A model generated the notes under the pieces. The model was not told where the DNA came from. It saw only the letters and a list, made by a program, of their open reading frames with translations, and did no database searches. Positions 21,614-32,413 of a DNA stretch of 58,090 nucleotides are shown piece after piece. The stretch is from Tubiluchus corallicola (Eukaryota > Priapulida > Priapulimorpha > Priapulimorphida > Tubiluchidae). Location of the stretch: assembly GCA_030141605.1 (NCBI GenBank), contig JAQGDQ010001163.1:1-58090 (forward strand). The letters run 5' to 3'. A program made the position numbers and the translations under genes. The stretch's first letter is position 1. Every line of letters begins with the position of its first letter.

Positions 21614-22759
21614 TTAAACTGTTACGATTTTGTCTATTATTGATAAGCATTTTTGACCACCAATTCTTTTCTCTGCATTTCTTTCACTTTCTTTGCGAAA
21701 TGTCCTCAGTTTACCCAAAAGGAAATCCCTTGTTTCATTATTTTTCAGATTTTTGTATATATTGTAAGCACCTTCAAATATCCAATGACACTTCCAGTTG
21801 GTTTTTTGATTGTGGAACGTTCCCGCAGCACCGTGCAATATACCGATTCCGTCCCATTGAGCTGACTGACAGTAATCGCCGAAGACTGCCACACCCCACC
21901 AAAAGTTCCACTCGCAAGGAAGGAAATACAGTCTCGATGGATTTTCGTGAAAATAGACGTTGCAAGCATTTTGCTCTGGAGTGCAGGCAGGAAACGTCCA
22001 TTTGTCCGTTGAACAATTGCTAGTCGAGTGATAAATATCAACAATATCTGTCATCCAGTCAGTTTGCCGTAGTTTTTCCAAGTCGATTAAGACAACTCCA
22101 GTATTAAGACCTTTGTTCCCACCACCTCTTAGACGGTTAAGTAAAGTGTCACTAGAAGCAGTCAATTGAGAAACCCCATGTGGTTGGTGAAAAAGCTCCA
22201 TAATGCGATGCGTGTGTTCACGAGAAAAGTCGAATGCGATTCCCATTATCTGATTCGATGTCATTTGATCAAAATGGCGCCACAATTCCTTTAGAGGCCG
22301 TACAACAATGACGTCCATGTCAAACCTTAGAATCCTTTTCACATATTTTGGCAGGATCTGAGGAAGGAATAACCAAGCAGATCCACAAGGTTTTTTTCCA
22401 TCGCCATTTTGAAGCCAATGAGTATAATTTTCACCAGGGGGAAACCAAGGTCTGTAGAAATTTACTTTGCTCGAGTATGTGTCATTAAATTTGTCTAGAA
22501 AGCCCTTTAGTTTATGCTCCATTTCGTCACTGTCAACTATAACATGGAAATGAATGAGTTCGGTTGACACAAGAAAAATAGATTTCATTAATACGGTAAA
22601 ATCATCCACATAAGTAGATTCTGCACCACCACAAACTGCCAGAGCCACATGAATAGATGACGTCGTGTAATTTACTTTTCTAAGCTTGTGGAGACTAAAA
22701 ACTATCATTGAAAATGTAACAGCTAATGCAACAGAAGCAATTTTTATGTATCGCAACAT
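21614..22759 (-). CDS. GT8 glycosyltransferase, glucoside xylosyltransferase-like
   Basis: A 381-residue type II Golgi-type protein in one exon. The start is the ATG at 22759; the frame runs ten codons further up, but only from a TTG. A hydrophobic anchor covers residues 7-24. The catalytic domain starts near IHVALAVCGG (36-45), has the metal-binding DMD in RFDMDVIVVRP (145-155), LNTGVVLIDL (218-227), LPCEWNFWWG (280-289) and ILHGAAGTFHN (307-317). That C-terminal set (PC-W-N, then ILHG) resembles GXYLT enzymes, which transfer xylose from UDP-xylose onto O-linked glucose of EGF repeats such as those of Notch. A minus-strand AATAAA near 21440 could be its polyadenylation signal. GT8 membership is firm; the acceptor is inferred by resemblance only. 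Confidence 0.85.
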   Translation of the reverse strand: MLRYIKIASVALAVTFSMIVFSLHKLRKVNYTTSSIHVALAVCGGAESTYVDDFTVLMKSIFLVSTELIHFHVIVDSDEMEHKLKGFLDKFNDTYSSKVNFYRPWFPPGENYTHWLQNGDGKKPCGSAWLFLPQILPKYVKRILRFDMDVIVVRPLKELWRHFDQMTSNQIMGIAFDFSREHTHRIMELFHQPHGVSQLTASSDTLLNRLRGGGNKGLNTGVVLIDLEKLRQTDWMTDIVDIYHSTSNCSTDKWTFPACTPEQNACNVYFHENPSRLYFLPCEWNFWWGVAVFGDYCQSAQWDGIGILHGAAGTFHNQKTNWKCHWIFEGAYNIYKNLKNNETRDFLLGKLRTFRKESERNAEKRIGGQKCLSIIDKIVTV

Positions 22760-24626
22760 TGCGGCTTTAAGATTTAAAAGAATATTCAACTATATAAGCA
22801 CCACGTGTAACTATAATTACTAAAAACAGTCAACTATAAAATTATGGTGCTTATTCTACGGTTAAACATTAGACATTACCCCGTCCTAGGTTTCTGGTCG
22901 AGTAAGCGCAGATTTTAATGCTGAGTAATGAAGTAGTTACAGGGTCAATAACATTTCAGGTAAATGTTTGCAAACAGGGCAGATGCTAGGAAGTGCGGGG
23001 AACATTTTGAAAATTCTTAGTGGGACCCTCTACCCCACAAAAGCGAAAGATTGATGTTTTATGTTTACCGGAAATATTCAAATATTTCGAAAAGGAATAA
23101 GCAGCAACCAGAAGCACATTTGTAGCTTTAATTCTTAATAATACCAATAGCAATGTTGGCTTTGCAACTTTAAAGTAAAAAATGCATTGTTTTGCTTGTT
23201 GTCTTTGCTGTTTGGAGGTGATGTGACGTTTTTAAATGTAATTTTCTGAAGCAGCACCGCCACTAATTTTACTTGCCAGCCGCCACTTGCTTCGTGTGCA
23301 CGTCAGTCCCCACCATTAGCCGTATTGATATGTGTTATGAATTTATTTTGGAATATAAAACTATTCATTAAAGAATAAAGACAACCAGTTATTGAATACG
23401 CATAATCAAAGAGGATTATTCATTGTATTCTGCAGAAAACTCACTCAGCTTCTCCCTCCCATTTAAAATACTTATGAAAGCGTCCTGTCAATGTAGATAA
23501 ATAGAGATTTATCTTCAAGGGGAATTATAAATAATTAGAATTAATTAGAAGAAGTTCGCTCATATTGATCTGTATCTCCGAGACAGGTACAAATTAATAA
23601 ATGGTAGAATGTAATTCGAAGCTCGTTAGCAGTGTCCACGAGCAATGACGAAGATGGTACTTGGTCAGTTGTCCTACTGTTCATATTTGAGAGGACTGTT
23701 GTCAGAGCTCGATCATGTGAACCTAAAACCTGACTGCTGGCTAATTTAGTAAATGCTTAATGAGTGTTGAAAGTAGGTCCATGAATTTTGGAGTAGTGGC
23801 ATTCGAGGACTCTGTCGTACAAACAGTAGAAAGTATAGAGGCACATAAAGTCGAGATGCCCAGATGGTTGGGGTGACAAAACGCTCAGAAGTCAGAAAAC
23901 TCGGATAACCAGCCATAATGTGTATCATATAAAATGACCAAGTGATTTTATCAGGGGGTCACGGCGAGAGTCGAGGCTTTTTGGTCGATGTCTGGAAGGT
24001 TAAAATTTGTTGATTCAGAAGGCTTGAACTCTGAATGCAGGACTTCATCTGGGTCGTTGGATTGAAGCAACGTCTGAAACTCATAAGAACTCGTATTAGG
24101 AACATAGCTGGGCCAATTATTGGGACTAGTAAAAATTTGCCAGTCTCAGAGTTAAGTGATTTTATACCTCTGATTTTAAGTGATCTTATATAAGTGACTT
24201 GGTCTAACCGCACTCTTATGCGTGAAATGTTTATGTAGATAGATATGTTTGAGAGTATTCAAAGATACGTTTTATCAAAAATGTTGTGCCAAAAAACACT
24301 ACGCAATATTAGGGCATGCTAGCTGAAATACAAATATGGCTTATTTTATGTAGAATAGAATATAAGAAATTAGATTAATAGAGAATAAAAGAGAAAAATT
24401 ACAAAACAGCTTTCTCTAAACAAATAATCTTTATTTTGCTATCAAAGAAACTACTTGGTTTAACTAGTAGTCAGCAGAGTATAGGTGACTTTCTATTTAT
24501 GGTCTGTATGCATGAATACGATGTACCTTCCAATAGGAACTTGAATCTCATTTAGTAACACAGTATCATATTGCTAACTTTTATGACAGTTTGTTACTGA
24601 AGTGAACAAACGTCTTGCAATAAATA
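22760..24626. other. Spacer between glycosyltransferase and mutase pseudogene
   Basis: No supported gene. A minus-strand frame at 23959-24213 and another at 23746-23928 look like scraps of decayed coding sequence, but I cannot place them in a family. Confidence 0.45.
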
Positions 24627-25471
24627 AGCGGGTGGCTACGATTGATATGAAATCAATCATCCGGAACATCAATGATCGAAAAGAGGATGCCTCTTGGGGT
24701 CCGAATGCAACATTTCGGTTTCCTTTGGGGGAACTGGAGCAATATGGCAGCAAGTTTACAATTCTCTTCCTGATGACAACCGTCGGTTAAACGAGGAAGT
24801 TCATGTGATTAATTTTGAAAACGAACGTATAACAATGAAATCAGGTGAAGAAATGCCCTACGATTATATAATCAACACAATGCCACTGGACTTATTAACA
24901 GATAAACTTCTAGGAGACAGTCAATACCTACCAGTTCTGAAAGAGCAAAAGGACATTCCATGGCATTCGTCAACCCACATTGTGGGGCTAGGTCTAGAGG
25001 GGAAGGTACCAAACCACCTGTCCAATAAGTGCTGGCTTTATTTTCCTGAAGATAACTGTGAGTTTTACAGGGTGACAATTTTGTCCAACTATTCTCCATA
25101 TACGGTGCCAAAACCAGGGGAACAGTGGTCTTTATTGTTTGAAATATGTGAAACAGAAGTCAAGCCTGTTCGTTCTGACATTGTACAAGTGGCAATAGAT
25201 GGAGCCATAAATGTAGGACTAATATCCCCAAATGACAATATTATCAGCAAGTGGCACAAACGACTGGAGTACGGCTATCCAACACCATTTCTTACACGCA
25301 CAAAGTTTTTGGACACCGTCCAGCCAATTCTGAAAAAAATGGGAATCTACTCTCGGGGGCGTTTTCGTGGCTGGATATACGAAGTGGGGAACCAAGACCA
25401 TAGCATCATGTAAAGGAGTGGAAGCGGTCAATACTATCGTCTTGAGACTGGAGGAGGAAACATATTTTACC
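24627..25471 (+). pseudogene. Truncated, inverted pseudogene copy of the UGM gene
   Basis: Matches residues about 172-452 of the intact mutase at 15384-16805, in opposite orientation, with only a few percent difference by eye. It starts abruptly at AGCGGGTGGCT and ends right after the codons for EETYF. Damage: a 4 bp deletion near 24724 in the FRFPLFGGTG region shifts frame, and near 25412 a substitution and a one-base insertion replace QGVEAV with an immediate TAA. The N-terminal FAD-binding half is missing. Because the parent has no coding introns, retrocopy and DNA duplication cannot be told apart; there is no poly(A) tail at the end. Confidence 0.9.
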
Positions 25472-26830
25472 TTATTTCTGTCTCTGGATTGGTTAACTAA
25501 TTTTTCACTCCTTTATATAGAGTACAAACCCAACATCAGCAGGGCAGCGCTAGTTCAATTTTTTCAATGGGGGAGGTGTAAGTGCAGCTCTATGGCATTT
25601 CCCGCGAGATGCAAAAAGTTAATTACTCATTAATTAGACAACGTACTGCAAAGTTGTTCACGGGGAAGGTAACTATAAAATAATTTTAACTTGATTTTCA
25701 TGATATTTCCACTTGGATTTGAAAACTCTTTGTGTTGACCGTTTTTGAAGGAATGTTAAATATTTGTGAAATCTCTCAAGTTTTTCGAACTGTCCTGGGA
25801 AGATGAATTTATATTTACACAGTCAGCTGTTTCTTCTTTCACGAAATCTGCACCATAAAATTAATTGTACAAGTAATGTTTGTAAAGAGAACATAATTAT
25901 ATGATGTTAAAATAAAGATGTCAAAAAATGATATTGTTGTGTGACAGGAATTTACCACATCACAGGCATGTAATTAGACAGGGCGAGTCTTCTTATCAAC
26001 TGTTGGCCCGTCGCTGCCAATAGCCCACCACCTCAAATTCAGGTAAACTGTGCTCTGATCGCATTGGTGTTAGTAGAGAATGTTTCAATACAACAGGAAA
26101 AACAGCACCACAGTCAAAGCATTATAAAGCCTAATAAACAAACACTAGGCCTAGTCATTGGCATTTCCACAGTAGTCTATATAAGAAAAAGTAACCAGAA
26201 AAGAGAGTGAAAGTGGCATAGCTGCAAAACAAAGGCTCCCTTAGACAACAGCAACAGCAACAACCACAAAAACTGCATCAAAGAAAATTTGCTCACACAT
26301 CCATAATGACAACCCTCTGTCGCATCAACACTGCACCCTGCAACTCACACCACACCCTCCAGGAACATCACACGAACCGCACCACAACACTCACACAATA
26401 CCATTCCACATCACCATATACATGAGCTACATCTAATCTATAGCCAGAGGGCATATAAGAAGAGTTCAGCACTGATTATTATTATTATTATTATTATTAT
26501 TATTTATTATTATAATTATTATTTATAACTCTTTATTTATGTATAAAAATAATACATAATGATTACATATATACATGCCTCCATTTGCAGGCAATATTTT
26601 GATTATATTCTATTTTTCAATTTTTTCCTGTGGGTAAGTAAAGCGGGAATAACAATAAATTATCGGGTTTTTGCGCCCTTGGTTCTGTCTGAGATCATAT
26701 TCAGCATCTATTACTCCTCTGGTTGTTATTGTGAGTTCATCCTCAACATTTTTTCTGCGGGGTTCGGCTAGTACAGAATTATTGCTAAGAGGAAAAGTAA
26801 GAGGGCAAATTTTTAACAAAATATTTAAAA
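25472..26830. other. Spacer with simple repeats
   Basis: A TTA trinucleotide run lies at about 26478-26520, and a CA/CAACAA-rich stretch at about 26240-26400. No gene recognised. Confidence 0.55.
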
Positions 26831-27128
26831 GTAAGAACGCATCCTGGTCTGTCAATAGAGTAAAATGCTGACTGGGCAAAATGATAAAACGCATCGTGGT
26901 CTATCAGTAGAGTAAAACCTCTGGAGGTACAAAATGATTAAACATATCCTGGTCTGTCAATGGAGTAAAATGCTGACTGTGCTAAATGGTAGAACGTATC
27001 CTGGTCTGTCAAATACGTAAAACCGCTGACGGTGCAAAATGGTAAATCGCATCCTGGTCTATCTACGTGAAAATGCTGATAGTGCAATTTTAGCCTGTTT
27101 GTTGAGTAAAACGCTAAGAGAGCAAAAT
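26831..27128 (+). repeat. 52-53 bp minisatellite, locus 2 (about 6 units)
   Basis: Units with AACGCATCCTGGTCTGTCAA, then GTAAAATGCTGACTGTGC, in the same orientation as the arrays at 3596 and 47380 but more diverged. It closes with GCAATTTTAGCCTGTTTGTT and AACGCTAAGAGAGCAAAAT, the same terminal segment seen at the other loci. Confidence 0.85.
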
Positions 27129-27197
27129 AATATACAAGTGCGGCGGTCTAATAGCATAATGGAAATTCTACAAAAAACTTGCAAATTTTAATGAAGG

Positions 27198-27914
27198 CTG
27201 GAAAAATGCTCTTGTTTTTTAAGTTTTTGTGGGAGAGACATCGGCCTGGCTCTAAATTTATTGTTGATTAGAATTCAAACAAATGTGTGGAAATACGTAT
27301 AGTCTAATTTGTTATTTTTATACATGCATAACACTTACTTTTACGAGTTGTTGATTAAAATGTTTTGCTGTTATTGATATATGTAATATAGATTAATTTG
27401 TGACTTTGTAAGAAAACGCCGCACCCATTTGATTAAAAGAAGTGGCCACCCAACATATAATTTGTTGAAACTTAAATGATTTGGCGCATTTACATTATTA
27501 CTTTGTATGGCAGCACTAATATTAAATAGAACTCAGATGGAGAGCTAACCATATATACTTAATCACTTTGTCACATAGTTAATGCCATAAGCACAATACA
27601 ATAATGTTAGATATATGACGCGCAAATCAGCACAAGACTATTAAAAACTGTTAAAAAGGAAAAAATAGCCTAACCAATAAGGCGGTTCATATGACGTTTG
27701 CTTATAGTAATAGCAAGTGTCAAATGGTCACTTGTACACTGGTGATGATGAAATTTGTAACTTTAGAATGAAGCCCCTACAAATGATTCAAGATTAGCCT
27801 AACCTAAAAACACAGACTGAACGACTCTAGGTGGATTTGCAAAGGTTGTAGGAACTAGAGTAAACTAATATTTGCAATACTGTAAATAAAACGTCTAGCA
27901 GCAGAGTTGAAAGG
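27198..27914. other. Possible 0.7 kb insertion in the flank of minisatellite locus 2
   Basis: At locus 3 the sequence GCAAATTTTACTGAAGG runs directly into CATGCATGCAAGGTGAATTC. At locus 2 the two halves are separated by about 717 bp, with AAGG at both edges. The segment has no coding similarity. Either it inserted here with a 4 bp duplication, or it was lost at locus 3. Confidence 0.5.
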
Positions 27915-28063
27915 CATGCATGCAATGTGAATTCAGCAATTTTCACCGAAAATATAAAGCAGATTAAATGCTACCTTTTCAGAGAATAAATTAAAATAAG
28001 GTTTTGTAAAGAAAGTGTATCACGAAATTAAAAAAAGGTTGAACTTGTTTTATACTACACAGA
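27915..28063 (+). repeat. Conserved downstream flank of the minisatellite (locus 2 copy)
   Basis: CATGCATGCAATGTGAATTC through GTTGAACTTGTTTTATAC matches 47998-48150 with moderate divergence. Similarity stops in both copies at the CACA that follows. This fixed flank shows the arrays are part of a larger dispersed unit. Confidence 0.75.
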
Positions 28064-28650
28064 AAGTCTGACAGCAAGTGCTCACGCCCACAAACTGGCA
28101 GTTGTCTATCACAGCCAGAGCCGTGACCGTGACGGCTATGATCAGCAGCAGTTTTGCTCCGCCTGCTTAAGTTCTGCGCTCTAGAAGTTTGAGGAAAATT
28201 TTTGTGCGCAAAACTTATTACAGTAAAAACCTCAATTTTTGCGCATTCTAGAATCTTGATTTTTCCACGCACGTCTCAGAACTGTCCTACCGTTTTTCGT
28301 GCCAGAGCTTTCACTGAGACAACGACTTTGTAATAAGCTGAGACAACGACTTTGTAATAAGATTAATGGTGATAGCAGAATTGGGACACGCGAAAATAAG
28401 AAAGTGCACTTTTCTAGATATGATATGCCAATTTTTTATTATTATATGAAATGTTGACAAATGGTGTGCATTATTATAGTGGAATTCCATTATTATGTTC
28501 ACATTGGTAACTTCAGATGTAAATAGCTCCTTCCCACGAAAATTAATGGCTGGGTTTGTTATTTGTGGAATAAAGTGAACCTTCCTATTGCACCACGAGG
28601 AACTTTAATTAATTAATCATCAATTACCGTTTATATGAAAACAATAATAT
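28064..28650. other. Spacer with a 24 bp direct duplication
   Basis: CTGAGACAACGACTTTGTAA plus four bases occurs twice in a row at about 28314-28361. On the minus strand, 28150-28070 reads KLLLIIAVTVTALAVIDNC followed by a few cysteines, which resembles a signal peptide. It lacks an ATG and could only be an exon behind an acceptor (TTAAGCAG). Confidence 0.4.
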
Positions 28651-29016
28651 TGTTACGGAGGCACCTGTTGTCGAGTCAGGTATCGGGCCCCTCTACACCC
28701 CCTGTTTCCACGTCAGCAGTGACACACCCCTTCCTTGTAGGTCCAGACTTCTGTTTGGGCCTACACGTGGTGTGAGAAGCCAGCTGACCTGGAATGCGAG
28801 TATAAAAGCGTGTAGAGGTCACTACAGCCTTGATTTCTAACAGGTGCTCCTCGGGTGTAGTGATGTTACTTAGTTATTTCTCTTGTGTGTATTTTGTTCA
28901 CATATTGTTACAAGTGTTGTTATATTGTTGCAGCTATTGTTATAAGTACGAGTTAAACTCCGTACAGTGTAATTTTTGTGTTTTATTTTGTGTGAATTAA
29001 ATGACATACTATAACA
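28651..29016 (+). mobile_element. Candidate solo LTR, 366 bp
   Basis: Begins TGTTACGGAGG and ends ACTATAACA, so the outermost five bases are inverted (TGTTA/TAACA) as in many Ty3/gypsy LTRs. A TATA box (GAGTATAAAAGCG) sits at about 28797-28809. No second copy, primer site or matching target duplication was found (AATAT before, CGTAT after), so a very old solo LTR or a look-alike promoter remains possible. Confidence 0.45.
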
Positions 29017-29272
29017 CGTATATATGCCATTAGTTCACAGACATTAGCTTAATTAACTAGCATAACATTTATAACTAGGAGAAACGTTTGTAGTTAAGTA
29101 ATCAATTATACAACTATAAAAATGGATCTTCATGATGTGCAATATCACGACCACCATGCTATTTTGGAGTTCGTCCCCCCCGTGACCTATAGTGTTACGT
29201 TGGCGAAATACTATTTATTTTCGACCCCCCACTTCAACATTGTGATGGTCTCGCCCATACGTTGAATGCCAG

Positions 29273-29400
29273 GTATAAAACCGTCGCCTCATTGATTCAG
29301 CAGGTAAACGAACGGCACCTGTTCCACAAACACAACCAACATGAAGTACACACAGGACCTATTTCAGCCTAAGCGAGGCCCGGGGAAGTGGGGCGTGTGA
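29273..29400 (+). promoter_or_regulatory. TATA box, start-site region and 19-codon frame
   Basis: GGTATAAAACC at about 29272 is followed roughly 30 bp later by TCATTGATTCAG, a plausible start site, then by ATG at 29341. The frame reads MKYTQDLFQPKRGPGKWGV and then stops; GTGTGAGG at its end fits a splice donor, so this could be a first coding exon. The region from 29330 to 29430 is much richer in G and C than its surroundings. No downstream exon was identified. It could instead be the leader of a lost transposable element. Confidence 0.3.
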
Positions 29401-31105
29401 GGCCCCATCGGGGGGGGCGCCCAGCAAATTTTTGAACTGTTAGAACGCCGGAGAAAATATGGAGTTATACAGTTGTTAAAGCAAAGAACAATTGAAAGAA
29501 AAACTGCTTTATTTTCAAGACCAGTCCTTAATACTTGTCAAATAGGCAAATCAAAAACAACATCTTTGCAATATGTAATACCGTACTCTCACTTTCGTAC
29601 AAGCCTGCGTTAGAAATTCCGAAATTGAAAACAGCTGAATATCGGCACCGAGCTGATCATACCATTAATCATGCAACTAATTCTCTTCCACTCAATGCAA
29701 ATTAAACTAAATGTTAATAATTGTATTTCAGAACAAAGAAATTTTTGGAGAACACGTTAAACTGGTGTTTGTATCCATTTCAATTATAATTATACCTTAC
29801 AGGAAGACAGGATGATTTTCCATTTACTAACCCATTTTCAAGTCCGACAAAATACATGCATTTTAACATGATACTGCAAACGCGTTTCTGATTATTAAAA
29901 TTTAATAGTAGATTAAAAATGTTATTAACGGCGGGCTAGCCCAACTATTGAAAACATCACAAACTAACATAATTTTTAACAGCAAAAATGTTCCACGAGC
30001 GTGTTGCACGTGTTTGTGAAAGCGAAAATTGAAGTACAGTGCTACTGTAAGATATTCAGTGTGTTGTACTATAGCTAAGCAAGTTTTAAGATGAAAATTC
30101 TAATTTCAAATTTACCGCTGTGCTCACGCATGAGCTGTCGAATGCGCGTAGTTTTCATAAACTAACACATCTGAACTGAGAAGTACAGCACCTGTTTTAT
30201 GTGCAACGCGTTTCCTAAATGCAGGCGCTAGTGCCCGTCTAACTAACAAATGGCGAAATGCATGTAACAGCGAGGAACTAATGGCGCGAACCTTGAAATT
30301 GTTTTTGGGTGGTAGTAATTCTTTCACGTAAGGCATTTTTGAAAAAATAGTATGTTTCCTTTCAATATTTTAAAGAGTAGATTGTTTTGACCTACAGGTA
30401 TAAGATTTTCCTTTAAATTTTTAACGAAATTTTCCGCATTTATACTCGTGATGTTTACACCGTCACAGTCTGGTTTTGTTCTGTGATGTGTGCTGGAAAT
30501 TCTGCTGTATTTACGCAAAAATAATGAACAGAAAGATTTGATGTCAGCGTAAACAACAACAACAACATTAATTTATTAATATACTGAGCTAAGTTCTTAA
30601 CAACAAAAAACATTTGTTTACTATCTATGTTTTAATAAATAAACAAAAGTATAGAATCCGCCACCTAAACTCAAGTCATCTCATCGCCACTTCAATTTAA
30701 AAAGAATTTCTGGAGTTTCGATTTGTGATAAAAACTTTACAGATTGCAAAACTTGAAATAAAAAAATAGGAAAACACGACGAATTGGATTAGCTTGTAGG
30801 GTATGGCAGAGGGTAAGTTTGTTCATTGTTATAGCAATCTGATATGCATGAGAGTAAGAGGGATGTACGTGAGTGCGTGATGCGTGTGTGGCTAGTCAAT
30901 TGTGAGAGTCACTTAGTTTAGTTGACAGGCGAGGTCTGTTACAGCTAAACCTAGAATGTACCCTATGGCATTTTGGATTTTAAAAAGCTGCACGAGTAGC
31001 TGCTGATAAAAAACAAGGCAACTGTACACGAGACAATTGTTCATCTCCACTGCAAGCAGCATTTGATTTGAAGTTGTTTCACAAACAAAGCTTAAACACA
31101 TACCC
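29401..31105. other. Spacer, no supported gene
   Basis: A minus-strand frame with ATG at 30336 (to 30124, 70 codons, basic, starting MPYVKELLPPK) lies in a slightly GC-richer patch but matches nothing I know. CAA repeats occur near 30553. Confidence 0.45.
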
Positions 31106-31375
31106 AGTTTGAAGCATAATACTGTGAGAAGATACCAGGTGTGTCTTGAAAACTTGAAATTTGATCTTTGTTGCTGGCTTAATCTTGTTGTTGGCTTGGC
31201 ATGTCCAGTTTGAAGCATAATACTGTGAGGAGATACTAGGTGAGTCTTGAAGTGTTGAAATTTGATCTTGTTGTTGGCTTGGCATGTCAAGTTTCAAGCA
31301 TAATATTGTGAGGTAGGTGAGTCTTGAAATCTTGAAATTTGGTCTTGTTGTTAGCTTGACATTCCAGAGAGACAG
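31106..31375 (+). repeat. Tandem repeat, three units of 83-101 bp
   Basis: Units start at AGTTTGAAGCATAATACTGT (about 31106, 31207, and a variant at 31290) and each runs through TCTTGAAATTTG and TTGTTGTTGGCTTGGCATGT. A piece of the unit (TCTTGAAATTTCATCTTTGT) recurs near 45591. Frames across it are artefacts. Confidence 0.8.
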
Positions 31376-31624
31376 GACTTATTTGAGTTTTGTCAGGTCA
31401 ATCTATGCTGGATCTCATAAAGGCATTATTTGCCATCCTCTTTTAGGGTAAGTTTTGTGTAATTGTAGCGCACGTTAGATTGTTTTACAACAAGCTGCAA
31501 CAAGTTTACCAACAAGTGTGACGCCAATGTAAGGAACGAATTATTGAATCACTAAAATGTAGCAGCTTGGCATTAATTATTATTAATAATTATTAAAAAC
31601 TGTTTTACTTAATTAGTCTTTTTA

Positions 31625-32413
31625 TTACCCAAAACGATCCATGGATTCATTATAAACTTTTAGACCAAAAAAATCTTTAAATGTGTACAGCAAAGTTGAC
31701 AACACTTCTTTCATGTCTGGCCTCCTCTCTGCATCCAACCGACACTTCTCTTTTAGCAATTTCAGTCTCTTTTGTATCAAACCTGTGCACTTCAGACTCC
31801 CAAGGAAATGATTCAAAACTGAAGGAACTTTCCAAATATCTTGCTGTATCTGATGGCGAGATACGGTATCAATACAATCGATATCTTCTTTATACCTGCA
31901 ATGCAAATTCTTGTATTCGTTGAACTCTGGGGCCAAAAAACCCCTAAATTTGTGTAGTGCTCTTCTGTTTTGAAGCCATCCAGGATACGGATCCAGCCCG
32001 AGCTTGTGTAAGTTGTCAAGGTCGGCCAAGATGATTCTAAGGTCATCGGTGATCAAGTATTGTGAAGCCAATTTCTGCATCGAATGTGTGTCAGGTACAT
32101 AATAACCAAAGCTGTGCAGGTACATCTGCGTCATAACATAGTCAATACACATGCGCAGACGTATCTTTGCTTCTTCTTTTTCTTCTAGTCCGAGTTTATT
32201 AAACACAGACTTGACGTTCCTTGAGTCTGAGAATGGAAAGTATGGCAAGACTAGATTTCTCGTTTCGTTGCAGAAACCTACCAGCTGTATAAGACGTGTG
32301 TTTGGTGGGAATAGTTTGTAACTGCGCAAGCTGTGAGCCCATTTGTAGTGCTTGCGTTTACTCCTTATGGTTGTAACCAGAAGAGTATAGTTGTTCCACT
32401 TCGCTTTGTAAAA
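31625..32413 (-). CDS. POMK: POMK-like protein O-mannose kinase, terminal exon
   Basis: About 262 codons from an intron acceptor (minus-strand TTTTATTGCAG just before 32413) to a stop at 31625. No in-frame ATG suits a start, so 5' exons lie upstream, outside recognition. The order matches the C-terminal kinase-like lobe of POMK: IQLVGFCNE, VLPYFPFSD, CIDYVMTQMYLHS, then YLITDDLRIILADLDNL in the region of the metal-binding motif, FLAPEF, DIWKVPSVLNHFLG and RPDMKEVLSTL near the C-terminus. POMK phosphorylates the C6 of O-mannose in the core M3 glycan of alpha-dystroglycan in the ER, allowing matriglycan assembly. Family assignment is good; orthology rests on this exon alone. Confidence 0.8.
   Translation of the reverse strand, partial: FYKAKWNNYTLLVTTIRSKRKHYKWAHSLRSYKLFPPNTRLIQLVGFCNETRNLVLPYFPFSDSRNVKSVFNKLGLEEKEEAKIRLRMCIDYVMTQMYLHSFGYYVPDTHSMQKLASQYLITDDLRIILADLDNLHKLGLDPYPGWLQNRRALHKFRGFLAPEFNEYKNLHCRYKEDIDCIDTVSRHQIQQDIWKVPSVLNHFLGSLKCTGLIQKRLKLLKEKCRLDAERRPDMKEVLSTLLYTFKDFFGLKVYNESMDRFG

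Noticed and set aside
23959-24213. 84-codon minus frame as a gene
   Set aside because: No family resemblance, no splice or start context, and surrounding frames are equally fragmentary.
24694-25413. A second functional mutase of 239 residues
   Set aside because: Lacks the FAD-binding N-terminus and carries a frameshift and an early stop; classed as a pseudogene.
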